From the NCBI RefSeq assembly GCF_021442385.1, contig NZ_MUZA01000025.1:1-64000 (forward strand): a stretch of DNA of 64,000 nucleotides, written 5' to 3'. The position numbers were made by a program, and so were the translations under genes. The notes beneath the pieces were generated by a model. The model was given only the letters and a program-made list of their open reading frames with translations, was not told where the DNA came from and did not search any database. Shown here one piece after another: positions 8,459 through 17,827 of this stretch; position 1 is the first letter of the stretch, and the number at the start of each line of letters is the position of its first letter. This DNA comes from Micromonospora sp. MH99 (GTDB lineage Bacteria; Actinomycetota; Actinomycetes; Mycobacteriales; Micromonosporaceae).

Positions 8459-9586
8459 TCACTCGGCCGGCACCACAACCTCGACGCGCTGCACCAGGTT
8501 GTTGGCGAAGCCGCCACGGTTCCACGGCTGCTCGACCGGCTGGGTCCGCCCGGACGCGTCGGTCGCCCGCGCGCTGAGCACGTACCGGCCGGGCGTCGCC
8601 GTCCACTCGTACCGCCACCGCCGCCACGCGAACTCCCCGCCCGCCGCCGGGTCCAGCTCGGCCGGCGCCCAGTTCGCACCGCCGTCGACGCTGACCTCCA
8701 CCGCGACCACCGGCGCGTGGCCCGACCAGGCCCGCCCGTCCACAGTGCAGGGTCCCGCCGGCAGCACCCGACGGCGCGTCATGAAGTCGGGAAAGCCCGG
8801 CGGGCGGACCAGCGCGCGCGGCTCGATCCGGGTGACCGGCACGCCCGGGTCGTCGGCGTCGCGACGCAGCCGGTACGCCTCCGCGTTCTGGTAGCCCTCG
8901 AACGGCTCCGTCCGGACCTCGATCGAGCGCAGCCACTTCACGTGCGCCATGCCGTACCAGCCCGGCACGATCAGCCGCAGCGGGGCGCCGTGCTGCGGCA
9001 GTAGGGGAGCCCCGTTCATCTCGTACGCCAGCAGCACCTCCTCGCGCAGCGCGTCGGCCACCGACAGCGCCCGCTGGTAGTCCTGCTCGACACCGCGCTC
9101 GACGCCGTGGTCGGCACCGGTGAAGACCACGTCGACCGCGTCCGCGCCCAGGCCCGCCTCGCGCAGCAGCGGAGCAAGCGGCGTGCCGGTCCACTCGGCG
9201 TTGCCGACCGCCTCGACCAGCCAGGGCTGGCTCACCGGCCGGGGGTGCAGCAGGGCCCGGCCGTTGCCGGCGCACTCCATCGTGACCCGGTGGGTGACAC
9301 GGGGTCGCGCGCGCAGGTCGGCGAGGGTGACGGTCAGCGAACGGTCCACCGCGCCCCCGACGGTCAGCGCGTGTGTCGCCGCGTCGACCTCCGGGATGTC
9401 GTAGTGGATCAGCAGGTAGTGCAGCCCGGCGGGGGTCACGTCGTACCGCAGCGCCTCCAGCGGAAGGCCGTGGTTGCGGGCGGCGAGCTGCAACTCCTCG
9501 GCACTGATCGCCTCGTCGGGCTCGGCGAGCCGCGACGGGCCGCTCACGTCCGCCACCGTCGGCGTCCGGTCATCGACAGTGGTCAT
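8459..9586 (-). CDS. Sulfite oxidase-like molybdopterin oxidoreductase
   Basis: 375-residue enzyme of the sulfite oxidase / SorA superfamily. The Mo-coordinating Cys is in VTMECAGNGRAL (about residue 105). LRLIVPGWYGMAHVKWLRSIEV is a typical cofactor-pocket segment, and residues from about 260 to 375 form the Mo-co dimerisation (Ig-like) domain. No Tat signal or haem domain is seen, so it looks cytosolic; the electron acceptor is unknown. The start ATG at 9586 is preferred to the one 10 codons upstream because GGGGAGG lies 7 nt before it. Substrate may be sulfite or another small oxyanion or sulfoxide. Stands alone and convergent to DUF2469. Confidence 0.85.
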   Translation of the reverse strand: MTTVDDRTPTVADVSGPSRLAEPDEAISAEELQLAARNHGLPLEALRYDVTPAGLHYLLIHYDIPEVDAATHALTVGGAVDRSLTVTLADLRARPRVTHRVTMECAGNGRALLHPRPVSQPWLVEAVGNAEWTGTPLAPLLREAGLGADAVDVVFTGADHGVERGVEQDYQRALSVADALREEVLLAYEMNGAPLLPQHGAPLRLIVPGWYGMAHVKWLRSIEVRTEPFEGYQNAEAYRLRRDADDPGVPVTRIEPRALVRPPGFPDFMTRRRVLPAGPCTVDGRAWSGHAPVVAVEVSVDGGANWAPAELDPAAGGEFAWRRWRYEWTATPGRYVLSARATDASGRTQPVEQPWNRGGFANNLVQRVEVVVPAE

Positions 9587-9811
9587 GCGAGGCCTCCCCG
9601 GTGCAGACGGCGCCACCCGCCGTACGCGGCCCAGCCTAGGCCCTTCGTTCCGGCCCGGCGGTGGTGACCTGGTCCGCTGTGCGTCGGGTCGGGACAGCGT
9701 TCCCGTAACAGATCATCGGGCGGTTCGGTGGTCGTCCACAGGACCCCCGGTTGTCCACAGCTTCGTCGGCCGGGCTGGCGGACGGCCCGGCCTTCGCCGG
9801 AGGCTGCCGTC

Positions 9812-10492
9812 ATGCGACAGCCACCCGTCGATCGGATCCGCCGCACACTGCTGCTCTGCGCCGCGCTCCCGCTCGCACTGACCGTCCAGCTCTGCGGGCT
9901 GGCGGTGCTGGTCGCGGCGGTGCCCGGCCAACCACCGACGCCAACCGTGCCGGTCGCGGCCGTGACCGACCCGGCGCCTGGTCCAGTGCCTGCCGGGCGG
10001 TTCCGCTGGCCCCTCGACGGGCCACCTCGTCCGGTGCGCCGGTTCGACCCGCCGCCCCGACCGTGGCTGCCCGGCCACCGTGGCGTCGACCTGGCCGCCC
10101 CGCCCGGAGCGGCGGTCCGCAGCGCCGGGCCGGGCACCGTGCTCTTCGCCGGCCTGGTGGCCGGCCGACCGGTCGTCACCGTCGGGCACGCCGACGGGCT
10201 GCGGACCACCTACGAGCCGGTCCAACCCGCCGTACGCCCCGGCCAGCCGGTCACCGCCGGCACGCCGCTGGGCGAACTGCTGCCCGGGCACCCGGGTTGC
10301 CCGGCGCAGGCGTGCCTGCACTGGGGCCTGCGGCGGGGCGAGGAGTATCTCGACCCCCTCTCCCTGCTCGGCCTCGGCCCGGTGCGGCTGCTCCCGGCGG
10401 ACCCGCTCCCGGCGGACCTACTTCCGGCGGACCCGCTTCCGGCGCACCCGATTTCGGTGCGTCCGCTCCCGCTCGGTCCGGGCGGGAGCGGG
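9812..10492 (+). CDS. M23 family metallopeptidase, no stop codon before the convergent gene
   Basis: Exported peptidoglycan endopeptidase of the LytM/M23 type. After an N-terminal signal or anchor helix (about residues 10-35) a Pro-rich linker leads to the M23 domain: GHRGVDLAAPPGAAV supplies the zinc His and Asp, and ACLHWGLRRGEEYLDPLSLL the last zinc His; the first His of the usual HxH is a Cys here. GGAGG at 9799-9803 fixes the ATG. After residue ~190 the frame runs into five-codon repeats (LPADP, LPADL, LPADP, LPAHP) and stays open until 11746, on top of the opposite-strand aminotransferase. The end given is where that gene begins; the true end is uncertain and a lost stop or frameshift in the repeat is likely. 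Confidence 0.65.
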
Positions 10493-11674
10493 TCAGCGCT
10501 GGGCGAGCAACGCCGGCAGCCGCACGGCCAGCCGTTCGTACTCGTCGGCGGCGTTGTAGACCTGACCGGTGAGCCGCAGCCAACCGCGGCCGTTCCAACT
10601 CATCACCGCGACCTCGGCGGCGAGCCGCTCGCCGATCCGGGTCTGCAACGCCCGGGCCGCGTCGATCGTGGTGCCCGTGCCGGGCGGCAGCGGAATGAGG
10701 CGAAGAGCCACAGCCGGCCCGCCGGGGTCGGGCAGATCAGCGGGGCCCACCCCCAGCGCGTCCCCCACCACCCGTTGGCCGTACGCGGCGAGCGCGGCGT
10801 TGTGCTCCCGTACCCGGTCGACGCCGAGGCTGCGCAGCGTGAACAGTCCCGCCGGGGCGGCCAGCCAGGAGGTGTAGTCGAGCGTGGCCTGCCATTCGAG
10901 CCGGGCCGGGAAGCCGGCTTCCTGCTCCCACGAGACCACCAGCGGCTCGATCCGCTCCCGCCACTGGGGGGCGACCACCAGCAGGGCGGTGCCGCGCGGG
11001 GCGTACCCCCACTTGTGCAGGTTGCCCGCCCAGAAGTCCGCGCCGATGCTCGCGACAGTGGTGGCCAGCATCCCGGGGGCGTGTGCCGCGTCCACCAGAA
11101 CGGGCACCCCGCTCTCGTGGGCCGCCCCGACGATGGCGGCGATCGGGAAGAGCCGGGCGGTGGCGGAGGTGAGCTGGTCGACGACGAGCAGCCGCGTCCG
11201 CCCCGGGCGCAGACCGGCCCGGATGATTTGCACGATCTCTTCGTCGGTGGCGGTCAGCGGGATCGGCAGGACGCGGCTGACCGCGCCGGTGCGCCGGCAC
11301 TCCCGCGCGATGGCCAGGCTCACCGCCCCGTACCCGTGGTCGGTGCTGAGCACCTCGTCACCGGGTCGCAGGCCCACCGACTGCAGCACCACGGCGACGG
11401 CGGTGGTGGTGTTTCCGATCAGCGCGCTGCCCTCCGGGTCGGCGCCCAGGAACCCGGCGAGGTGCCGGCGGGTGTGCGCGATCCGGTCGGCGAGCCCCTG
11501 GGTGAAGAAGCGCAGCGGGTTGGCCTCCATCTCGTCGCGCAGCCGCTGCTGGACTCGCTGCACGCCGATCGGCACCGCGCCGAACGATCCGTGGTTGAGA
11601 TGGCTGACCGCCGGGTCCAGGGAGAAAAGCAGGCGGGCGCCCGGGATCGGCTCGGGTGGCTGCGGGACGCTCAC
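10493..11674 (-). CDS. Class V PLP-dependent aminotransferase (isopenicillin-N-epimerase-like)
   Basis: 393-residue fold-type I PLP enzyme. The PLP lysine is in FWAGNLHKWGYAPRG, with VLVDAAHAPGM carrying the cofactor-binding Asp and LIGNTTTAVAVVLQS the phosphate-cup region. The N-terminal SHLNHGSFGAVP is typical of isopenicillin N epimerase/ergothioneine EgtE-like members rather than of NifS/SufS (no mobile-loop Cys seen). GTG at 11674 gives the natural N-terminus; longer in-frame starts read through xerC. Substrate unknown: cysteine-desulfurase-like lyase or epimerase activity are both possible. Confidence 0.82.
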   Translation of the reverse strand: MSVPQPPEPIPGARLLFSLDPAVSHLNHGSFGAVPIGVQRVQQRLRDEMEANPLRFFTQGLADRIAHTRRHLAGFLGADPEGSALIGNTTTAVAVVLQSVGLRPGDEVLSTDHGYGAVSLAIARECRRTGAVSRVLPIPLTATDEEIVQIIRAGLRPGRTRLLVVDQLTSATARLFPIAAIVGAAHESGVPVLVDAAHAPGMLATTVASIGADFWAGNLHKWGYAPRGTALLVVAPQWRERIEPLVVSWEQEAGFPARLEWQATLDYTSWLAAPAGLFTLRSLGVDRVREHNAALAAYGQRVVGDALGVGPADLPDPGGPAVALRLIPLPPGTGTTIDAARALQTRIGERLAAEVAVMSWNGRGWLRLTGQVYNAADEYERLAVRLPALLAQR

Positions 11675-11718
11675 CCGATGATCGTAACCGTCGAGCGGTC
11701 CGGCCCCTGGGCCCTTGA

Positions 11719-12888
11719 TCAGGCGCGGGGATGTGCCTGCCGGTAGGCGGCGCGCAGCCGCTCCACCGAGACGTGGGTGTAGATCTGTGTGCTGGCCAGC
11801 GACGAGTGGCCGAGCAACTCCTGCACGGCGCGCAGGTCGGCCCCGCCCTCCAGCAGATGGGTGGCGGCGGAGTGGCGCAGCCCGTGCGGGCTGGTCCGCG
11901 GAAGGCCGGCCGTCTCGGCGTACCCGCCGACGATCTGTCGCGCCGTCGTGGGGTTGAGCCGGCCACCGCGCGCCCCGAGCAGCAGCGCGTCGCCGGAGCG
12001 GGCGCCCGCCACCAGCGGTCGGCCCCGGCGTAACCACTCGTCCAACGCCCGCTGCGCGGGCACCCCGTACGGCACCGAGCGCTCCCGGCCGCCCTTGCCG
12101 AACACCCGGATCACCCGGCGGCCGTGGTCGGCGTCCCCGACGTCCAGTCCGCACGCCTCGCTGACCCGCACGCCGGTGGCGTAGAGCAACTCCAGCAGAA
12201 CCCGGTCACGCAACAGCACCGCCTCGGCGGCTGCCGCATCCGGCGCGTCGCCGACGGCCCCCGTGGCCGTCGTGCCGTGCGCGGGCGTTGCCGTCGTAGC
12301 AGGGTCGTGCGCGGGCGTTGCCGTTGTGGCCGTGCCGTGCGTGGGCGTTGCCGTCGTGGCCGCGTCGGGCGCGGGCGTTGCCGTCGTGGTCCCGCTGTGC
12401 GCGGCTGCTTCCGTCGCGGTCGTGCCGTGCGCGGGCGTCGGTTGCCGGGACGGCGCCTCCACCAGGGCGGCGGCCTGGTCGGCGCGCAGGACGCTGGGCA
12501 ACTCCCGGTGAGCACGAGGGCTGGCCAGTGCGGCGCCCACGTCGGTCGGGAGCAACCCGGCGCGGTGTGCCCAGGCGCTGAACGCCCGCGCCGAGGCGGC
12601 CCGACGGGCCAGCGACGTACGGGCGGCACCTGTGGTCCGCTGCCGGGCCAGCCAGCTCCGCAGAACCGACAGGTCCAGCTCGGCCAGCTCCAGGCAGCCC
12701 ATCCGCACGGCGTGGTCGAGCAACGTGACCACATCGGTGACGTACGCGCGGACGGTGTGCGCCGACCGGTTGCGGACCCGGGCGAGGTGCTCGGCGAAGT
12801 CGTCGACCGCGTCCCGTAGCGCCGGCGGCAGCGCCTGGTGGGTGGCCCGGGTGCCCCGGCTGGACCGGCTCACGGCAGTCGCGCCCAT
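11719..12888 (-). CDS. xerC: Tyrosine recombinase XerC with a minisatellite insert
   Basis: 389-residue site-specific recombinase, the dimer-resolving XerC type. N-terminal SAM-like core-binding domain (about residues 18-105); catalytic domain with Arg in TGVRVSEACGLD, Lys in GKGGRERSVP, HGLRHSAATHLLEGG, GHSSLAST and the nucleophilic Tyr in QIYTHVS. Between the domains, at about residues 150-208, lies a Thr/Ala/Pro/His stretch coded by a 30-bp repeat (separate entry) that typical XerC proteins lack. ATG 12888 is chosen; upstream codons in the frame read as non-homologous. Next to dprA and comM as in other actinobacteria, so chromosomal rather than a mobile-element integrase. Confidence 0.92.
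   Translation of the reverse strand: MGATAVSRSSRGTRATHQALPPALRDAVDDFAEHLARVRNRSAHTVRAYVTDVVTLLDHAVRMGCLELAELDLSVLRSWLARQRTTGAARTSLARRAASARAFSAWAHRAGLLPTDVGAALASPRAHRELPSVLRADQAAALVEAPSRQPTPAHGTTATEAAAHSGTTTATPAPDAATTATPTHGTATTATPAHDPATTATPAHGTTATGAVGDAPDAAAAEAVLLRDRVLLELLYATGVRVSEACGLDVGDADHGRRVIRVFGKGGRERSVPYGVPAQRALDEWLRRGRPLVAGARSGDALLLGARGGRLNPTTARQIVGGYAETAGLPRTSPHGLRHSAATHLLEGGADLRAVQELLGHSSLASTQIYTHVSVERLRAAYRQAHPRA
12271..12440. repeat. 30-bp minisatellite inside xerC, about 5.7 copies
   Basis: Units begin at 12271, 12301, 12331, 12361, 12391 and 12421 (last partial). The shared core on the plus strand is GCGGGCGTTGCCGTCGT. Each unit is ten codons, so copy-number change keeps the xerC frame. 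The peptide unit is close to HGTATTATPA. Confidence 0.85.
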
Positions 12889-13041
12889 GGCGGCGTCGCG
12901 GTTGCTGCCCGCCGCGCGGCGTGTGCACCCCCACTGACAGCTGGCACGGCACCAGCGTACGGCCGCGAGCCGCACAACGCTCGCCACTCTGGTGCCGGTG
13001 TCGCCATACCCGACGGCCGTGCAGCGTGATGGTGCGTCTGC

Positions 13042-14229
13042 TCAGGCGCCGCCCTTCGAACCGGTTGGCGGGACAAGGGCGTAACCGTCGTCGCGGCGCA
13101 CCACCATGGACAGTTCCTCCAGCAACGACAGCTTGCGCAGCGCGGTACGCACGTTCACGCCGGCCCGGGCGGCGAGCGCGTCCACACCCCGTACGCCCCG
13201 GCGGGGCAACGCCTCCAGCAGGGAGCGGGCGTCGTCGTCCAAGGCGTCGGTCGGCCGCTGCGGGCCACGGGCCAGCGGGGCCAGGTCCGCGCCGACCCGG
13301 CCCACCTCCTCGAGCACGTGCGCCACCCCGGTGACCAGCCGCACCTCGGTGCACTCGCGCAGCAACTCGTGTGCCCCGACGGACATCGCCGAGGTCACCG
13401 GCCCGGGCACGACCATCGCGACCCGCCCGGTGTGGATGGCCCGCCGGGCGGTCTGCGTCGCGCCGCTGCGCGCCGACGCCTCCACCACGACGGTGCCGAG
13501 GGTGCCCCCGGCGATGACCCGGTTGCGGATCAGGAACCGGGGACGGAGCGGCTCGGCGCCGGGTGGCCACTCGCTGACCAGCAGCCCTGTGTCGGCGATC
13601 CGGTCGAAGAGCGCGGTGTTGCCCATCGGATACGGCCGGTCCACACCGCAGGCCAGCACCGCGACGGTCAACCCGCCCGCGTTGAGGGCACCCCGGTGGG
13701 CTGCCGCGTCGATGCCGAACGCGCCGCCGGAGACCACTGTCCAGTCCCGCTCGGCCAGCCCGTACCCCAGTTCGGTGGCGACGTGCTGGCCGTAGCCGGT
13801 GGCCGCCCGCGCGCCGACCACCGCCACCGAGCGCTCCAGCGCCTCGCCCAGGTCCCAGGCCCCGCGTACCCAGAAGCAGAGCGGCGGCGCGGTCTCGCCG
13901 TCCACCCGGCGGATGGCGTTCGGCAGCCGGAGCGTCTTCAGGCCGGCCACCCGGACCGGCCACTCCGCGTCGTCGGGGGTGACCAGGCGGGCGCCGAGTC
14001 GGTCGGCCCTCGCCAACGCCTCGGCGGCGACCGCCCGCGCGTCACCGGCGGCCGACCGGGCGGCCACCGTGCTGTGCAGCCAGCCGTCGGGGCTACCGCC
14101 GTCGAGCAACAGATCCAGTGTCGCGACCGGACCGAGTCGGTCGACCAGTTGGTGCACCGCCCGGGTGCCCGGCTCGGCCAACCAGGTCAGCGCCACCCGG
14201 GCCAGCCTGCTCTCCTCGTCGGCGCTCAT
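13042..14229 (-). CDS. dprA: DNA-processing protein DprA
   Basis: 395-residue Rossmann-fold protein that loads RecA on incoming single-stranded DNA. Core motifs: VAVVGARAATGYGQ, VVSGGAFGIDAAAHRGAL, FLIRNRVIAGG and GTVVVEASARSGATQTARRA. The N-terminal SAM-like part spans about residues 1-85; a winged-helix domain (LLEALPRRGVRGVDALAARAGV) closes the chain. ATG at 14229 overlaps the comM stop (ATGA), so comM-dprA are translationally coupled. Neighbouring comM/yifB suggests a DNA-uptake or recombination module, though a complete competence system is not visible in the window. Confidence 0.94.
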   Translation of the reverse strand: MSADEESRLARVALTWLAEPGTRAVHQLVDRLGPVATLDLLLDGGSPDGWLHSTVAARSAAGDARAVAAEALARADRLGARLVTPDDAEWPVRVAGLKTLRLPNAIRRVDGETAPPLCFWVRGAWDLGEALERSVAVVGARAATGYGQHVATELGYGLAERDWTVVSGGAFGIDAAAHRGALNAGGLTVAVLACGVDRPYPMGNTALFDRIADTGLLVSEWPPGAEPLRPRFLIRNRVIAGGTLGTVVVEASARSGATQTARRAIHTGRVAMVVPGPVTSAMSVGAHELLRECTEVRLVTGVAHVLEEVGRVGADLAPLARGPQRPTDALDDDARSLLEALPRRGVRGVDALAARAGVNVRTALRKLSLLEELSMVVRRDDGYALVPPTGSKGGA

Positions 14230-15746
14230 GCCGCCTCCCCCGTTCGTAGTTGGATCGCCTCTCGTACGTCGTCGCGGTCCGGCCGGTCCCGGCCGTCCAG
14301 GTCCGCGATGGTCCAGGCCATCCGGATCACCCGGTCGAAGCCCCGCGCCGAGAGCGAGCCGGAGTCGAGTCGGCCGCGCAGCTCGGCGGTGACCGGCGCC
14401 GGGAGCCGCCACGGTGGGCGGCGCAGGATCGGCCCGTCCACCTCGGCGTTGAGTCGCCGCCCGAGGCCGGCCCAGCGCGCGGCGGCCGCGCTGCGGGCCG
14501 CCGCGACCCGGCCGGCGACAGTGGCCGAGGACTCGGCGTCGCCGACGGACGCCATCAGCTCCGCCGCCCGGACGGGCATCAGCCGCACCTGCACGTCGAT
14601 CCGGTCGAGCAGCGGCCCGGAGAGGCGGCCCAAGTAGCGACGGCGGACCAGCGGCGAGCACTCGCAGTACGCGTCGCCGGACGGCTTCGCGCACGGGCAC
14701 GGATTGGCGGCCAGCACCAGTTGGGTCCGGGCCGGGTACTCGGTGCCGCCTCCGCTGCGGCTCAGCAGGATGCGACCGTTTTCCAACGGCTGACGCAACG
14801 CCTCCAGCGCGCCCTTGCTGAACTCCGGCGCCTCGTCGAGGAACAGCACCCCGCGGTGAGCCAGCGACACCGCGCCGGGGCGGGCCAGCCCGGAACCGCC
14901 GCCGACGAGGGACGGGACCGTCGCCGTGTGGTGCGGTGCCTGGAACGGCGGGCGGCGCAGCAGTCGGCCACCCGGTGGCAGCAGCCCGGCGACCGAGTGC
15001 AGCGCGGTCACCTGCAGCGCCGCGTCGTCGTCCAGCTCGGGCAGGAGCGACGGCAGCCGCTCGGCCAGCATCGTCTTGCCGGCGCCCGGAGGGCCGAGCA
15101 GCGCGATGTGGTGCCCGCCCGCCGCGGCGACCTCCAGCGCCCGCCGGCCCAGCTGCTGCCCGGCGACCTCGGCGAGGTCGGGGCCGCCGGGAACCGGTTC
15201 CGGGGCGTCCGGCGGTGGTTCGATCAGCGGGCTGCCGTCGCGGACGAAGGCGACCAGCCGGTGCAGCGTGTCCACCGCCCGCACCCGTACGCCGGGGATC
15301 ACTGCGGCCTCGGCGGCGTTGCCGGTCGGCACGATGACCCGTTCGACGCCGGCCTTGGCCGCTGCGGCGACCATCGGCAGCACCCCGCGCACCGGCCGGA
15401 CCGTCCCGTCCAGGCCCAGTTCGCCGAGGACCACCACCCCCTCCAGCGGGAGCAGCGGCAGCTCACCCGAGCCGCCCAGCAGCGCGGCGGCGATGGCCAG
15501 ATCGAACGCCGAGCCGAACTTCGGCAGCGTGGCCGGCAGCAGGTTCAGCGTGATCCGCCGGTTGGGCCAGCGTTGGCCGGAGTTGACCACTGCGGCCCGG
15601 ACCCGGTCGCGGGCCTCGTGCAGGGCCGTGTCCGGCAGACCGGAGATCACCACGGCCGGCAGGCCGGCGGCCAGGTCCGCCTCGACCTCGACGAGGTGGC
15701 CGGTGACGCCGACCAGCCCCACGCAGAGCACCTTCGCGTAGCTCAT
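14226..15746 (-). CDS. comM: YifB/ComM family Mg-chelatase-like AAA+ ATPase
   Basis: 506-residue protein. Residues 1-165 form the Lon-protease-like S5 fold ([19 protein letters not shown]), followed by the AAA+ module with Walker [17 protein letters not shown] and Walker [12 protein letters not shown]; a four-Cys region ([17 protein letters not shown]) and the C-terminal lid helix domain follow. ComM is a hexameric helicase that extends branch migration during natural transformation in other bacteria. The gene begins 30 nt after yraN and overlaps dprA, giving a yraN-comM-dprA operon. Confidence 0.94.
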   Translation of the reverse strand: MSYAKVLCVGLVGVTGHLVEVEADLAAGLPAVVISGLPDTALHEARDRVRAAVVNSGQRWPNRRITLNLLPATLPKFGSAFDLAIAAALLGGSGELPLLPLEGVVVLGELGLDGTVRPVRGVLPMVAAAAKAGVERVIVPTGNAAEAAVIPGVRVRAVDTLHRLVAFVRDGSPLIEPPPDAPEPVPGGPDLAEVAGQQLGRRALEVAAAGGHHIALLGPPGAGKTMLAERLPSLLPELDDDAALQVTALHSVAGLLPPGGRLLRRPPFQAPHHTATVPSLVGGGSGLARPGAVSLAHRGVLFLDEAPEFSKGALEALRQPLENGRILLSRSGGGTEYPARTQLVLAANPCPCAKPSGDAYCECSPLVRRRYLGRLSGPLLDRIDVQVRLMPVRAAELMASVGDAESSATVAGRVAAARSAAAARWAGLGRRLNAEVDGPILRRPPWRLPAPVTAELRGRLDSGSLSARGFDRVIRMAWTIADLDGRDRPDRDDVREAIQLRTGEAA

Positions 15747-15776
15747 GACGCGTCACCGATCCGTCGGCGGCGCATC

Positions 15777-16136
15777 TCAGAACGCGCCCTTGAGGTGGTC
15801 GACCTGCGCGGGACCGGCGGCGGGCAGTCGTACCGACAGCACGTCGAACCGCACCTCGTCGGCGCTGGTGCCGGTCTCGGCGAGCCAGATCGCGGCGAGC
15901 CCGCGCAGGCGACGGGCCTTGGCTGGTACGACAGCTTCGGCCGGTGTGCCGAACACGTCGCCCCGGCGCGTCTTCACCTCACAGAACGCGAGCACCGGCC
16001 CGTCCCAGGCGATGATGTCGATCTCGCCTTGCGGGCAGCGCCAGTTCCGGGCGATCGGGCGTAGCCCCGCCTCGCTCAGGTGCCGGGCGGCACACCGCTC
16101 GCCGTACGCGCCGACCGCCTGGTTCCGCTTCGTCAT
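15777..16136 (-). CDS. YraN family (UPF0102) endonuclease-like protein
   Basis: 119 residues with the restriction-endonuclease-like core [22 protein letters not shown], which holds the PD-(D/E)xK-type Glu-Asp ... Glu-Val-Lys residues, after [13 protein letters not shown]. Family function is not settled; position before comM-dprA is conserved. ATG 16136 gives the family N-terminus [13 protein letters not shown]; the longer frame to 16229 adds unrelated residues. Confidence 0.9.
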   Translation of the reverse strand: MTKRNQAVGAYGERCAARHLSEAGLRPIARNWRCPQGEIDIIAWDGPVLAFCEVKTRRGDVFGTPAEAVVPAKARRLRGLAAIWLAETGTSADEVRFDVLSVRLPAAGPAQVDHLKGAF

Positions 16137-16332
16137 GGCCGCGACGGTGCCCGTCCGAGTGCGCGCGTCGCGACCCCGCGACGGCCCGGCTGTGGACGAC
16201 GGGCGTCCTGTGGACAACCGGACGATCAAGCCCGCGCCGTGCTATGCAGCGACCGGGACGAGGAGCTGCACCCTTCACCGGCCGACCGGGCTGAAATGGC
16301 GCGGACGTGGCCGGTCGCATACGGTGCCTGAC

Positions 16333-17517
16333 GTGGACGGACGACGGAGCTTTCCGGAAGATCAGGAGTCGCGCTGGTACCCCGACGAGCGGGGTCGCGG
16401 TTACGGCGATTCCGAGTGGCGCGGCGCGGGTGAGCCGCGATACCGGGACAGCGAGGTCCCCGAGCAGCGCGGCGGCGAAGACGGTCGATCCCTCGAGGAC
16501 ACCGGCATCGGTCGACGCCGTGAGCCGGATCCGGCTCCCTTCGGTGCCATCCCGGAGCCGGGCTCGGGCCGCTTCGGCGCGGTGGACGCGGGTCGTTTCG
16601 GCGGCCCGCCCGAGTCGGACTCCGGCCGTCTGAGCGCGGTGGACGCGGGCCGCTTCGGTGGCCCGCCGGAGTCGGACTCCGGCCGTCTGGGCGCGGTGGA
16701 CGCGGGCCGCTTCGGCGGTCCGCCCGAGTCGGACTCGGGGCGGTTCGGCGCCGTCGACGCCCAGGCGGGGATGTTCGGCAGCGGCGAGGCCGACTCCGGA
16801 CGCTTCGGCGCGGTCGACCCGCTTGGTGACGCGCGTACGGAGGGGGACGGTTACCGGGCGACCCGCTCCCGCAGGGCGGATCGGGACCCCTCGGAGATCT
16901 CCGGGGAGCTGTCCGGCCGCCGGGCCGCCCGAGAGTCGCTGAGCCCGGCCACGCCCGAGGTGGCGCGGGACGCCACGCCGGAGGCCGCCCGAGACGCCGG
17001 GTCGGCGGCCCCCCAGGCCGTCGGGCCGGCGGCCGGTGTGCTCGCCGACCAGGCCCGGCCCGCCCCGCTCGCCGGATATCCGATCATTGAGCCGACCCGG
17101 GGCGGCGGGGAGCAGCCGCACCCGCTGGAGATGCCGACCGGCCCGATGCCGGGGATCGGCCCGCGGCCCGACCTGTCCGCCGGCGAGCCGCCGGTGTACC
17201 CCCAGCCGGCCGACGGTGTCTACCGGACCCGTCGCCCGGCGTTGGCCGCGCTCTTCGCCCTGCTGGCGTTGATTTTCGAGATCCCCGCACTGCGGGTGTT
17301 GCTGGCGGGCGTGACCGGCGACCCGCTGGACGCTGGCAACGTCGTGGTGGGCATCTGCCTGGTCGCCGGGCTGCCGATCTTCGCAGCGGGTCTGTACGGA
17401 CTCAGAACCGGCGGACTGGCGCTTTCCGACGGCGGACGGGGATGGCTGCGCCCTCCGACGGCGTACCTGACCGTCGGCCTGGTGCTCTTCGTCGCCGCCG
17501 CCCTCGCCGCCGGCTGA
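16333..17517 (+). CDS. Repeat-rich protein with C-terminal membrane segments
   Basis: 394 residues, not assigned to a family. The first ~290 residues are charged and disordered and hold four to five copies of a 19-20-residue unit close to [18 protein letters not shown] (DNA 16570-16815), then Ala/Pro-rich sequence. Three hydrophobic helices follow: [40 protein letters not shown] and [17 protein letters not shown]. Start GTG 16333 is preferred because TACGGT at 16320-16325 makes a -10 box 7 nt upstream; GTG 16324 is possible. It lies between yraN and rpsB. A septal or envelope role is a guess. Confidence 0.75.
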   Translation: MDGRRSFPEDQESRWYPDERGRGYGDSEWRGAGEPRYRDSEVPEQRGGEDGRSLEDTGIGRRREPDPAPFGAIPEPGSGRFGAVDAGRFGGPPESDSGRLSAVDAGRFGGPPESDSGRLGAVDAGRFGGPPESDSGRFGAVDAQAGMFGSGEADSGRFGAVDPLGDARTEGDGYRATRSRRADRDPSEISGELSGRRAARESLSPATPEVARDATPEAARDAGSAAPQAVGPAAGVLADQARPAPLAGYPIIEPTRGGGEQPHPLEMPTGPMPGIGPRPDLSAGEPPVYPQPADGVYRTRRPALAALFALLALIFEIPALRVLLAGVTGDPLDAGNVVVGICLVAGLPIFAAGLYGLRTGGLALSDGGRGWLRPPTAYLTVGLVLFVAAALAAG

Positions 17518-17827
17518 GTCCCACCCGCACAGCTCCGCCCGACAGACCCGCCGGCGGGCCCCGCCTGGCAGCGCGCCCGGCGGCCCCGCCTGGCAGCCCC
17601 GCCCGCGCTGCACCCGGAGGTCGTCGGGCGGGGGAGGGGCGTACACTGGCCAACTGGCGACCGCCTCGCGCGGTCGACCTCGCGTGCCCTCTTCACGAAT
17701 CGTCGTGAAGCGACGGCCTCCCTGGTCCCGATCTTGATCGGGCCCACCATGGGCCGGCGACCAGGCGCCAGGACGCCCGGCCACCGGCCGGGCGTGACAA
17801 CCAGGGATCTTGAGGAGTACCCCACCC
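17518..17827 (+). promoter_or_regulatory. rpsB promoter and leader with strong stem-loop
   Basis: A TACACT -10 box at 17642-17647 precedes a leader of about 175 nt. Bases 17773-17795 form a perfect 10-bp stem (ACGCCCGGCC against GGCCGGGCGT) with a 3-nt ACC loop, about 16 nt before the GAGGAG ribosome site at 17812-17817. Such a leader could be where ribosomal protein S2 represses rpsB-tsf. No gene was found in this stretch. Confidence 0.55.

Noticed and set aside
11719-12888. Integrase of a mobile element
   Set aside because: The gene sits in the conserved dprA-comM neighbourhood and has chromosomal XerC sequence features; no att sites or cargo genes are seen.
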